From the NCBI RefSeq assembly GCF_023343835.1, contig NC_064433.1, forward strand, positions 66,362,032-66,426,031: DNA of 64,000 bases, given 5' to 3'. The notes under the pieces are model-generated. The model did no database searches. It was not told the DNA's origin and was given only the letters and a program-made list of their open reading frames with translations. Below, piece after piece: positions 43,110 to 51,849 of this stretch; positions within the stretch are counted from its first letter, which is position 1, and each line of letters opens with the position of its first letter. Both the position numbers and the translations under genes were made by a program. The DNA comes from Lagopus muta (taxonomy: Eukaryota; Chordata; Aves; Galliformes; Phasianidae).

Positions 43110-43957
43110 AGTGGATGAGCACCAGGCCCCAGTGTCCGCTTTGCAAACAGGGTGTGCAGTCCATCATCCACACCACACCAGCGGACAGCAAGTACGAGGA
43201 GCTGGTCCTCAGACCGGCTCCAGTGGCATCCGTTGCCACCCGACGCCCCGCAGCCCCCCGGGCAGCCTGGCCATGGCCTGCAGTGCCCAGGCGTTCTGCG
43301 GGCGGCCTCTCCCGTGACACCTGGGCTTCCATCTTCCGGGAGAACCCAGCCCTGCTGCGGCCCCTGCGCTCCTGGCTGCAACGGAAGCTGCGCCGCATCC
43401 TGGGCACCGAGGAGCCACAGGCAGAAGCGCTGGCCAACAGCGTCATCTCGGCCCTGCTCCTCGTCGGCTTGGAGCAGGACATCCTGATGGAGAGGCTGGA
43501 CCTCCACCTGCACGGCCACACAGGCAACTTTGTAAGGCAGTTCATCGCCTTCACCGTGCAGAAGTACGGCAGGGAGGCTCAGCGCTTGCTGGGCCTCAAC
43601 GTCACCCCTGCTGCTGGGGCACAGGAGGCCAACCCAACATGAGAGCCCACAGCTGCCCCACAACAGGAGGCTCCTGTCCCTGGCCCAGCACTCTCCAGCA
43701 GCCCTGCCAGCTCCACCAGGGACGAAATCCCAGGCAGGACAGGAGGAGACGTCGCTGGGCATCCCAGCTGCCCGCATAACAACCCTGCGGAGGTCAGCGA
43801 GGAGCAGGCAGTGCCCCATGAGGAGCCAGGGCAGCCTGTGGCAGGGCCCTCTGGCCACAGCCTTCCTCAGCAGTCCCGGCGAGCCCCGAAGAGGAAGGCC
43901 AGCGACTGCCAGGCCTCGGCATCACCAAAGAAGAGGCCACCCAGCCGGCAGCAATAG
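43102..43957 (+). pseudogene. Topors-like RING gene, copy 1, 5'-truncated
   Basis: This is a near-identical partial copy of the RING gene at 48247. Sequence before the Trp following RING Cys33 is missing and replaced by CR1. Only the last Cys pair (QCPLCK) of the RING remains, so it cannot fold a RING. An ATG created by a C-to-T change opens a 175-codon frame (43115-43642) ending at the same TGA as copy 2. The frame then stays open to a TAG at 43955-43957. There is no promoter, leader or intron. I call it a truncated duplicate pseudogene, though a transcript from a neighbouring promoter is possible. Confidence 0.85.
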
Positions 43958-44054
43958 AACAGCGGCCGAGCTGATGAGACTGGGGCCAGGCAGCATCTGG
44001 GACACACGCCGGCCCCAGTGGACCCTTGACATCAGTGTCCAATTCCACCATGCA

Positions 44055-44060
44055 AATAAA
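44055..44060 (+). promoter_or_regulatory. Poly(A) signal of RING copy 1
   Basis: AATAAA in the same position relative to the frame as in copy 2, carried along by the duplication. Confidence 0.6.
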
Positions 44061-44258
44061 CTAGAAAGAAAGACCACAAAAATACGTGTTGGTGTTGCTA
44101 ACGGCACAGCCGTTGTTGCTTCCTCCCCTTTCTCCTGCTGCCAAGCCACTGCTGGCACTGTTGCATCCCGGACAGGGACCCCATGACAGGGGAAGGGCAA
44201 ATTTCTGCACCTGGGGGGAACTTCCCAGGAGCGCATGACAGCTGGGGTTAGCCAGCTG

Positions 44259-44460
44259 GAGCGGACCTAGGAGTCCTGCTGGACACCAGGCTGAAGCAGC
44301 AAAGAGCCCAGGCTGCCTTGGTGAATGGCGTCCTGGGCTGCGTGAGGCCCGGTGCTGCCAGCAGATGAAGGGCGGTTATCCTGCCCCTCTGCTCAGCTCT
44401 GAGGAGGCCACAGCTGGAGAGCTGGGCCCAGATCCAAGCTCCCCAGCGCCAGGGAGACCG
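44259..44460 (+). mobile_element. CR1 LINE fragment, sense
   Basis: Blocks such as 'ctaggagtcctgctggacac', 'gttatcctgcccctctgctc' and 'cagctctgaggaggccacag' are from the CR1 ORF2 end/3' UTR. The first 115 bases are shared with copy 2 at 49501-49615. Confidence 0.85.
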
Positions 44461-45053
44461 CGTGTTGCTCATTTTGCATGTCCATAGCCCCGGCAGTGCA
44501 AAATGTCTCTGTGCCACCTGCCCAAGGCTTGCTGAGCTTGGTGGGATGTGGTGTATTTGGAGGGCTGGGAGGCTCGGTATGAGGAGCAGGGCTTGTCCCC
44601 AGCCTTGCAGAGGAGCCCATCCTCAACTCACGTGTGATGTGCCCTCCAGCATCTGCATGACAGGCTGCACATGGCCTCTACATTATTGTGGGGGGTGTTT
44701 TTAAATTAAAATGTGACTCTTCCCCTGCGACATGCGTCGTCCATGCCTTCCTGGCTGCCATTAGGGAGGTTAACAACATGGCCATCGGATGAACGCACAA
44801 GGAATTCTAGGGAGAAGCTGGAAGCCTGTTTAAATATCACACGTTCCGTCACATTAGCAGCTCCCTCTGGGCTGTACCTTTCAATGTCCAATGCACGCCA
44901 CGCTGTGTACAGATACCAGATAGGTATTTCCATCCGTGTTTTGAATTTGTCGTATGTACATATAGCTCCAGAGAGCAGAGTGGCAAACTTAACAAAGGCC
45001 CAGTGCGCTCTGAGTATAAAAAACTGATTTCTAAATATGACATTGGAATGCAA
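44461..45053. other. Unassigned stretch
   Basis: About 590 bases without a recognised family. Open frames of about 100 codons exist on both strands over 44706-45053 but match nothing I know. It is absent from the equivalent place in the second duplicate. Confidence 0.5.
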
Positions 45054-45160
45054 AATAGCACAGTATTACTGACCTCTGTGGATAAGGAAAAGGCTGAGGC
45101 TCTTAACGCCTGCTTTACATCTGCCTTTAGCAGTCGGATCAGTTATCCTCAGGGCACTTT
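45054..45160 (+). mobile_element. CR1 ORF2 fragment
   Basis: The translation LLTSVDKEKAEALNACFTSA followed by FSSRISYPQG matches the region of CR1 ORF2 between endonuclease and reverse transcriptase (usual form DKEKAEVLNAFFASVF). It is broken by flanking LTR sequence. Confidence 0.8.
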
Positions 45161-45415
45161 GCTGAAGAGACAAGCAGTAAAAGAAAAGGGGCCGCCTCGT
45201 GAATTGCGAAACAGATTTATCTTTCCCTCTGAACGGGAAATGGAAAGGGAGCAGTGAAAGTCTTCTGGGAGATGTAGTTCTTCTTCTCTCCTGAGATCCA
45301 GGTACCCGGAAGCAGCAACAATCCACGGAACAGCACCACTAGCTCCTTAACTCCCAGTACACTGTGTGATGTTATGATGCGGAATACGGATAACAGGGCT
45401 CATAATACCATGGCA
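45160..45415 (-). mobile_element. ERV LTR fragment (- strand)
   Basis: Aligns by eye with the LTR at 40.6-40.9 kb: 'ctgggagatgtagttcttct' and 'ccttaactcccagt' are shared, with the edge TGCCATGG at 45415. It is more like the 49.6-kb piece than the 40.8-kb LTR. No pol follows, so this is a solo or truncated LTR. Confidence 0.75.
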
Positions 45416-46288
45416 GAGATATTAATTTTGCCAGCGGGGCTGATGAACTCCAAGTAGACACAGATTGAGCAGACCAAACAGCGGGAGTCATCATGACTTC
45501 TCTCTCAGCTGTATCTTACATGTTTCTAAAACTCCAGTCGTTTGGGCAGTGGCTTACGTTTTACAGAGCTCGGTTTTTAGTTACTCTTTGGAAGCTGAGT
45601 CCGGGAAATGCCCCCGTAAGACATCACAGATGGCACCTTCCATGCACTGCTTGGCAGATGTGCAGATGGCTCTCGGCTGCGCCTTGTGCTGAAGCGTTAA
45701 GGCACGTGATGTAATGCTTTGTCACTACGTGGTTTTGGGTGCTTTTTCCTCCCTGTACTTTCCATGCCAAATTATAAACCCAGTTGAAAGCTGGAAGCAA
45801 GCAACCTCACATCTGCACGGGAAAGCTTGCGATGAGCTGAGTAGATGCTGCCTGATCTGGAGCTGCTTGATGAAGTGCAGCTCTCCCTGTCAGTGTGGGT
45901 GAGGATGCCAGCACAGTGCCAGAGGCCTCCCCAGGGCAGGGCTGCCCACAGACACATCACAACCCTCCTATGCATGAGCTCCCCCCTGATTTTTTCAGCA
46001 GCCCTGCTACCCCCTGCCTCCTTCCTTCCTGCTCCCTTTGCACTCCTCCCCAGACCCTTCCTGCTTCCTTCAATCCTCCTTGCTCTTGGCTGCTTTCCTC
46101 CAGCCTCCTTTCCCCTCTCCCTGCTTCCAGACACCTTTGCTCCTCTGCTGCCCTGCCCTGCAGCTCTCTGTCATGTCAGTGGAGGTCAACTGGGCAGCCC
46201 CTGCCCTCCCATCCATTGACTGAGGGACACCAGGTTTTTGTCCTTCACTATCACCAACTACCTAGCAACTAAATACTGTCAAATAACT
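45416..46288. other. Unassigned stretch with pyrimidine-rich tract
   Basis: No recognised gene or repeat. 46000-46170 is strongly C/T-rich on the + strand and accounts for the overlapping open frames of about 120 codons there. Confidence 0.5.
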
Positions 46289-46581
46289 CTTGATAAGGAC
46301 AAGCCAGCCGGGGGCCAACTGTTGCAAGCCCTTGTATGAACAGAGGGCCAAGGCTTGCAGCTGGAGGCAGCCCTACGGTTTGATTCTTCTGCAAGAGGAG
46401 AAAATCCACCGGACATTGCGCTGGGTTCTGACATAACTCGGGAGGAACCTGGAGGTCCCAGAAGGCTAGCTAGCAGAGCGGGAGCATGGGGAGAGCCTGC
46501 AGGACTTCCTCCTGTAGCCTAAGAAAGATGGAATTGTAGAATCATTAAGATTGGAAAAGATCTCTGAGGTCATCAAGTCCA
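46289..46581. repeat. Direct repeat unit A (about 290 bp)
   Basis: Begins CTTGATAAGGACAAGCC and ends in a CR1-like 'ctctgaggtcatcaagtcc'. The same sequence recurs 818 bases later. Its last 100 bases also occur at 42788-42893. Confidence 0.9.
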
Positions 46582-46898
46582 ACTATCAAAGAATCATAGA
46601 GTCGTAGAATCACAGAATCATAGAATCACAGAAACGTAGAATAGTAGAATCGTAGAATCGTAGAATCACAGAATCACAGAATCACAGAATCACAGAATCA
46701 TGGAAATGGCCTGGGTTGAAAGGGACCATAATGATCATCGACTTTCAACCCCCCTGCTATGTGCAGGGTTGCCAACCACCAGACCAGGCTGCCCAGAGCC
46801 ACATCCAGCCTGGCCTTGAATGCCTCCAGGGATGGGGCAGCCACAACCTCCTTGGGCAACCTGTTCTACTGTGTCACCACCCTATGTGTGAAAACATG
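46582..46898 (-). mobile_element. CR1 antisense with expanded 8-bp tail
   Basis: 46590-46702 is an array of about a dozen AGAATCAT/AGAATCAC units, followed by the reverse complement of a CR1 3' UTR to 46898. It is the intact counterpart of the CR1 cut at 43109. Confidence 0.9.
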
Positions 46899-46908
46899 AA
46901 CTTTTTTT

Positions 46909-47100
46909 TTTTGGGATCGGAGGGGACCTTGAGAGATCAAGTCCAATCGCCTTGCCAAAGCAGGTTTCCTACATCAGGCTGTAGAAGTAGGTGGCCAGGC
47001 GGGTCTCGAATATCTCCATAGAAGGAGACTCCACAACCTCCCTGTTGTTGGGCACCTGTTTCAGTGATCTGTCACCCTCACCGTAAAGAAGTTCTTAAGG
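46909..47100 (-). mobile_element. CR1 antisense, second subfamily
   Basis: Blocks 'ggaggggaccttgagagatc', 'gtctcgaatatctccatag' and 'aaggagactccacaacctcc' are the reverse complement of another CR1 type. It lies between the two direct repeat units, after a T-run at 46904. Confidence 0.82.
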
Positions 47101-47106
47101 ACAAAC

Positions 47107-47400
47107 CTTGATAAGGACAAGCCAACCGGGTGCCAACTATTGCAAGCCCTTGTATGAACAGAGGGCCAAGGCTTGCAGCTGGAGGCAGCGCTATGGTTTG
47201 ATCGCCCTGTAAGAAGGAGAAAATCCTCTGGACAGTGCTCTGAGTTTTGACATCCCTCGGGAGGAACCTGGAGGTCCCAGAGGGCTGGCCATCAGAGCTG
47301 GAGCATAGGGAGAGTCTGCAGCACTTCCTCCTGCAGCCTAAGAACAATGGAGTCATAGAATCAGGAAGGTTGGAAAAGACCTCTGAGATCATCAAGACCA
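47107..47400. repeat. Direct repeat unit B (about 290 bp)
   Basis: Second copy of the 46289 unit, aligned end to end with scattered substitutions and small indels. It leads into the - strand poly(A) signal region. Confidence 0.9.
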
Positions 47401-47829
47401 CTTGTCAGAGAGAAACATGAACTTTTATTGAATACAAGTTCTTCTTCTTGCAGTACATGCCTGGGGATGCATGCCATGGCCAGAGAGACCTGATGGGGCC
47501 CGTGGGAAGATGTGGCCAAGGCCCCGGTGATTGGTGTGAAACACGGACGCCAAGCACACGAGGTGTGCGTGGGGAATGGAGTGGGCAGTGGCACTGGGAA
47601 AAGCCCAGAAACTTGTGAAACTTGTGCCGGCGCTGGAGCACGAGCTGCAGGTGAGGACGGCACATTGTGATGAGCCGGCGATGCACTGTGGCATCACTGT
47701 GGGATGGGCAGCGATGTCCCCAAGTGAAGGTGGAGTGAAGGCGACGCCCAGCGGCTTGGCCAAGCCGTGCTTGGAGACGTCTCCAGGCAACGGATTGTGA
47801 CTCCATAGTCCACGGATGCTTTAACGTGG
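47401..47829 (-). other. Possible 3' end of an antisense transcript, unassigned
   Basis: On the - strand AATAAA lies at 47424-47429. Upstream (47430-47810) is GC-rich, with open frames of 100-133 codons in all three - frames and no recognised family. No splice structure or start could be chosen. It could be a divergent partner of the RING-gene promoter, an old retrocopy, or chance. Confidence 0.3.
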
Positions 47830-48760
47830 GTGCAGCAGCTCAGCCCAGCAGTTCGTGCCTGGCCTCCGACCGAGCGAGCGTGCGTGCGTGCGAGGACCGG
47901 AGTGTGGACAGGGCGAGCTTTGGTGCTGGAACGTGCTCTGGGTGCTGCTAGCGCAGCTCTCAGCGGCCGTCTCAGAGCCACTTGTTCTTTACCCCGACCC
48001 TGCTGGGAGCAGGTAGACGGGACATCGCAGAGAGGCGCGTGCAGCGGCACAGGTAGGCGGCACGGGGACTGGCAGCGCAGGGCAGGGGGGCACCTTGAGG
48101 GAGCCTTCCCAGCGCTTCCCAGGTGTGTGACTAACGTCTCTTGTCCTCTTGTCCTCTTCCAGCGTGACACCTGCTGCTGCAGCGCCAGTGCCGGGGAGCG
48201 CATTGCCATCTCCCGCTCCCCCGAGCCCACCGCAAGTGGCGGAAGCATGGAGGCAGCATTAGACACCCGCTGCCCCGTGTGCCTGGACAACTGGGACAGC
48301 GCGGCGTACGCCATGCCGTGCTGCCACCAGTTCTGCTTTCCCTGCATCCAGCGGTGGACGAGCACCAGGCCCCAGTGTCCGCTTTGCAAACAGGGTGTGC
48401 AGTCCATCATCCACACCACGCCAGCGGACAGCAAGTACGAGGAGCTGGTCCTCAAACCGGCTCCAGTGGCATCCGTTGCCACCCGACGCCCCGCAGCCCC
48501 CCGGGCAGCCTGGCCGTGGCCTGCAGTGCCCAGGCGTTCTGCGGGCGGCCTCTCCCGTGACACCTGGGCTTCCATCTTCCGGGAGAACCCAGCCCTGCTG
48601 CGGCCCCTGCGCTCCTGGCTGCAACGGAAGCTGCGCCGCATCCTGGGCACCGAGGAGCCACAGGCAGAAGCGCTGGCCAACAGCGTCATCTCGGCCCTGC
48701 TCCTCGTCGGCTTGGAGCAGGACATCCTGACGGAGAGGCTGGACCTCCACCTGCACGGCC
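47640..48760. promoter_or_regulatory. CpG-rich region over RING gene start
   Basis: GC-rich with many CpG pairs, including a GAGCGAGCGTGCGTGCGTGC run at 47872. This differs sharply from the AT-rich flanks. No TATA box was seen. It is consistent with a CpG-type promoter around 47700-47850, but part of the richness is coding sequence. Confidence 0.5.
47840..48052 (+). other. RING gene 5' leader exon (inferred)
   Basis: No ATG occurs between 47830 and the donor CACAG|GTAGGC at 48053. A 110-base GC-rich intron (48053-48162) with acceptor CTCTTCCAG follows. The transcription start is not known; the left edge is a guess. A second possible donor (GCAG|GTAGAC) lies at 48013. Confidence 0.5.
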
Positions 48761-48885
48761 ACACAGGCAACTTTGTAAGGCAGTTCATCGCCTTCACCGT
48801 GCAGAAGTACGGCAGGGAGGCTCAGCGCTTGCTGGGCCTCAACGTCACCCCTGCTGCTGGGGCACAGGAGGCCAACCCAACATGA
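48247..48885 (+). CDS. Topors-like C3HC4 RING protein, copy 2
   Basis: A 212-residue protein with an N-terminal RING: Cys9, Cys12, Cys25, His27, Cys30, Cys33, Cys44 and Cys47. The text around CPLCKQ, IIH and YEELVL resembles the RING end of Topors, a nuclear SUMO/ubiquitin E3. Residues about 90-190 (GGLSRDTWASIF to EAQRLLG) form a helical region that also fits Topors-like proteins. The start is chosen because it is the first ATG, just before the RING, with A at -3 and G at +4, and the spliced leader has no upstream ATG. Likely role is an E3 ligase; substrate unknown. The TGA stop is unusual because the frame continues open for 104 codons. Sense codons match an intact gene, but expression is unproven. 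Confidence 0.75.
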   Translation: MEAALDTRCPVCLDNWDSAAYAMPCCHQFCFPCIQRWTSTRPQCPLCKQGVQSIIHTTPADSKYEELVLKPAPVASVATRRPAAPRAAWPWPAVPRRSAGGLSRDTWASIFRENPALLRPLRSWLQRKLRRILGTEEPQAEALANSVISALLLVGLEQDILTERLDLHLHGHTGNFVRQFIAFTVQKYGREAQRLLGLNVTPAAGAQEANPT

Positions 48886-49200
48886 GAGCCCACAGCTGCC
48901 CCACAACAGGAGGCTCCTGTCCCTGGCCCAGCACTCTCCAGCAGCCCTGCCAGCTCCACCAGGGACAAAATCCCAGGCAGGACAGGAGGAGATGTCGCTG
49001 GGCATCCCAGCTGCCCGCATAACAACCCTGCGGAGGTCACCGAGGAGCAGGCAGTGCCCCATGAAGAGCCAGGGCAGCCTGTGTCAGGGCCCTCTGGCCA
49101 CAGCCTTCCTCAGCAGTCCCGGCGAGCCCCGAAGAGGAAGGCCGGCGACTGCCAGGCCTCGGCATCACCAAAGAAGAGGCCACCCAGCCGGCAGCAATAG
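48886..49200 (+). other. In-frame open continuation after the RING gene stop
   Basis: Directly after the TGA the same frame runs 104 codons to TAG at 49198-49200. It is rich in Pro/Ser/Glu and ends with two basic clusters (RRAPKRK and SPKKRP) about 10 residues apart, as in a bipartite nuclear localisation signal. Copy 1 keeps the same frame and length. It may be a former C-terminus cut by a nonsense change, a readthrough extension, or 3' UTR. Confidence 0.6.
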
Positions 49201-49297
49201 AACAGCGGCCGAGCTGATGAGACTGGGGCCAGGCAGCATCTGGGACACACGCCGGCCCCAGTGGACCCTTGCCATCAGTGTCCAATTCCACCATGCA

Positions 49298-49303
49298 AAT
49301 AAA
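49298..49303 (+). promoter_or_regulatory. RING gene poly(A) signal AATAAA
   Basis: A canonical hexamer 98 bases after the TAG, followed by a GT-rich stretch (gtgttggtgttgctaacgg) from 49330. It fits the end of a transcript covering the whole long frame. Confidence 0.65.
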
Positions 49304-49500
49304 CTAGAAAGACAAACCGCAAAAATACGTGTTGGTGTTGCTAACGGCACAGCCGTTGTTGCTTCCTCCCCTTTCTCCTGCTGCCAAGCCACTGCTGGCA
49401 CTGTTGCATCCCGGACAGGGACCCCATGACAGGGGAAGGGCAAATTTCTGCACCTAGGGGAACTTCCCAGGAGCGCATGACAGCTGGGGTTAGCCAGCTG

Positions 49501-49615
49501 GAGCGGACCTAGGAGTCCTGCTGGACACCAGGCTGAAGCAGCAAAGAGCCCAGGCTGCCTTGGTGAATGGCGTCCTGGGCTGCGTGAGGCCCGGTGCTGC
49601 CAGTAGATGAAGGGC
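49501..49615 (+). mobile_element. CR1 fragment, sense, truncated
   Basis: Same CR1 piece as at 44259, cut after AGATGAAGGGC where LTR sequence begins. Confidence 0.8.
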
Positions 49616-49723
49616 TGAAATAGCAACAATCCACAGAACAGCACCACTAGCTACTTAACTCCCAGTGTACTATGTGATATTATTATGCGGAATACTGATA
49701 ACAAGGCTCACAAAAACATGACA
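49616..49723 (-). mobile_element. ERV LTR fragment (- strand)
   Basis: Shares 'agcaacaatccac' and 'cttaactcccagt' with the LTR at 45.3 kb and ends at the LTR edge TGTCATG on the - strand. It retains only about 108 bases. Confidence 0.75.
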
Positions 49724-51790
49724 AGACCTAATCATTAAATAAAATCCTACAATAATTCCAAATCCATATGTTTTCCTCATACGGCATTTGGTAAAGATTA
49801 TGAAGCTTCTTTTTAAAACCGTTGTGGAAGAAGTGAATCTGTGAATGAGAAACTGACACCTGATTTGCCTTGCAAGTTTCAACTGTCTTTAACTTACATA
49901 GATATAGAGTGGCTGGATCAATATGTTTAGAAGTAGGTTTCAACACAAAGACATTAGTAAGGAGATTGTTCTTTTTTTGTGAATCAAGAATTCCTCACGC
50001 TGTTCAAGAAAAGCCACTTCCAGGATTTGATTCAGCCTTTTCCTTATCAGGTAGGACGATCTGACCTCTGGAGGTGTTTACCTCCACTGCTGTTTGGGGG
50101 TGAGGTAGGGTCAGATGGCCTGCTTTGAATACACACTGACCCTTCAAACACTTGGCTGTCACCGAATGGCACTGTTCCTCCTACACAGATTATTAAGAGT
50201 AAAAGTGATGAAGTGCCACACTCTGTATCTTCGGCCACATAAAATCATTTTTAAAATCGCATTTTCATTCTTAAGCTGATCTGGATCACTGAAAAAAGAT
50301 ACCATGTTAGAAGCCTTGTTCTAGCTTTACTGCAGTATCTGAAATGAATTTTAAAGGAGTTTCTACTGTCCCAGATGATTTTAAAGTAACAAATAATTAC
50401 AATTAATGAGTATTTTTCATATTAATGCAGTGAAAGCAAAAGTACTGCCGAATGTTCATACAGTTTACTAAATGGAGAGCAGCTGCACTTTGTGAGCTCA
50501 AAGGTGTATGTTTTTCCTTGGAGTGGTTTTAATTAAAGTTACCTTGCAGAGTCAAAGGTTGAGAGTTGAACAAAAGAACATTTAGAGGTCATAATGATTG
50601 AAAGTTGATCTTCTCTTCCAAAAAAAAAAAAAAATTGATTTCAAGAAACTTGGCATTTTTACTTGCATTTCAATGCATTGTTTTACTGAAGTCTCATCTC
50701 ACCTCAAATTTCCTTTCATCACAATTGCTTTAATATGATCTGAGGATGATCCAGCATTTCATTACCTAAAAATGTTCTAGTAGTATCAAGCTAGTAGACA
50801 TCTATTTATCATCATTCCAGGCCCAGCTTCACTGCAATGCTAGAAGATGTGATCACTAGATACATCTTGTAAATGACCATGTTAAAGGAATTGTGATGAA
50901 AGGGAATTTGAGATGATATTAACTATAAGCAACTACTGAAAATGCCTGTGGCCTGTCGTAGAAATTAATTTCTCCATATCTTCAGATGCATGTCTTTACG
51001 TTGAGGAGAAACAACCTCATAGTTAATGTGTGCTAACAAAATAAAACATAACTGCTTGGACGCGGGGATCATGTAGTGACTTTTCAATTACATGAGAACT
51101 ACAGAGGGCTTCCCAGTAAGACCTCAATGCTATGTAAATAACGTTCCATACATCCTTACCAGCATGGAACCAGTTTATGTATGATTTCAGTTTATTTCAG
51201 TTTCAAAGCTTAAAAAACAGGCTGGCAAAATGGTACAATGATGATGCAATTAATAATCTATGTGCCGGTTATCATGTTTGACATTAGATTTGTAACTAGT
51301 GCGTCCCCACTAGCTCTAGCAGAACCATGCCTCCTGACAACAGAAGTGCCTGCATGCCATGGTCATTACTTGATGCCCTGATCCTGTGTTGACATACAGG
51401 GCCAGCAGTGAAGTGGTAAAGGAATCTACCTTTATCAACAATAAAAATACTTTAATATACAGTTGGGTGGAAGGTGGTAAAAGGTTTTCCTATAACTATT
51501 GAAAAATGGATATTAATGAAGTAATTGTCCAAAGGACAATTCATTCATCCTTTCAGCTAAGATGGTACAGTGGATCTTAAATTTTGGATGAGACATACAA
51601 TATTACCTAAACAAGACAGGAACTTCACAAATGATTTCTTTGGCTGAAGTTTTAATCAGTTTGAAATTCAAAATGTTGCAATGAATATATACATCAACTT
51701 TTTGGCATTTAAGTGGAGATTAAACACTGTTTACACAGATCATGGTTTCAGGGTAGATGGAATACAAATGTTAAAGAAATTTCAAATATT
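49724..51790. other. Intergenic region downstream of SPX
   Basis: AT-rich DNA with no recognised transposon or open frame of note. Part of it (to about 51640 or 51170) should be SPX 3' UTR and flank on the - strand. Confidence 0.6.
51651..51656 (-). promoter_or_regulatory. SPX: Candidate SPX poly(A) signal (ATTAAA)
   Basis: ATTAAA on the - strand, 135 bases past the SPX stop. Other candidates are ATTAAA at 51451-51456 and AATAAA at 51191-51196. The sequence alone does not decide between them. Confidence 0.35.
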
Positions 51791-51849
51791 TCACCAGTTT
51801 GATAGATTGTCCATCAGGTAGCCAGGATGATCACTGTTTTCTTCTTCCA
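51791..51849 (-). CDS. SPX: SPX exon 6
   Basis: Acceptor TCTTGCAG, then the last residues EEENSDHPGYLMDNLSNW and TGA. It aligns with the human C-terminus ending in LLNW. Confidence 0.95.

Larger units (their letters stand above)
48345..49615. repeat. Segmental duplicate, copy 2 (partner 43102-44373)
   Basis: 1,271 bases align with 1,272 bases at 43102-44373 with a single 1-base indel. I count roughly 18-20 substitutions by eye (about 1.5%), many of them C/T or G/A at CpG. It covers the RING CDS from Cys33 on, the long 3' frame, the poly(A) signal and part of a CR1. Confidence 0.92.

Noticed and set aside
47830..48246. N-terminal extension of the RING frame to 47830
   Set aside because: The frame opens at GTG, has no ATG before 48247, and crosses a convincing short intron (48053-48162). 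Treated as leader.
47694..49062. Long - strand open frames of 367 and 267 codons across the RING gene
   Set aside because: They lie opposite GC-rich coding sequence, have low-complexity Gly/Ala/Arg-rich text and no family match. The + strand RING explains the region. The same shadow occurs at 42998-43858.
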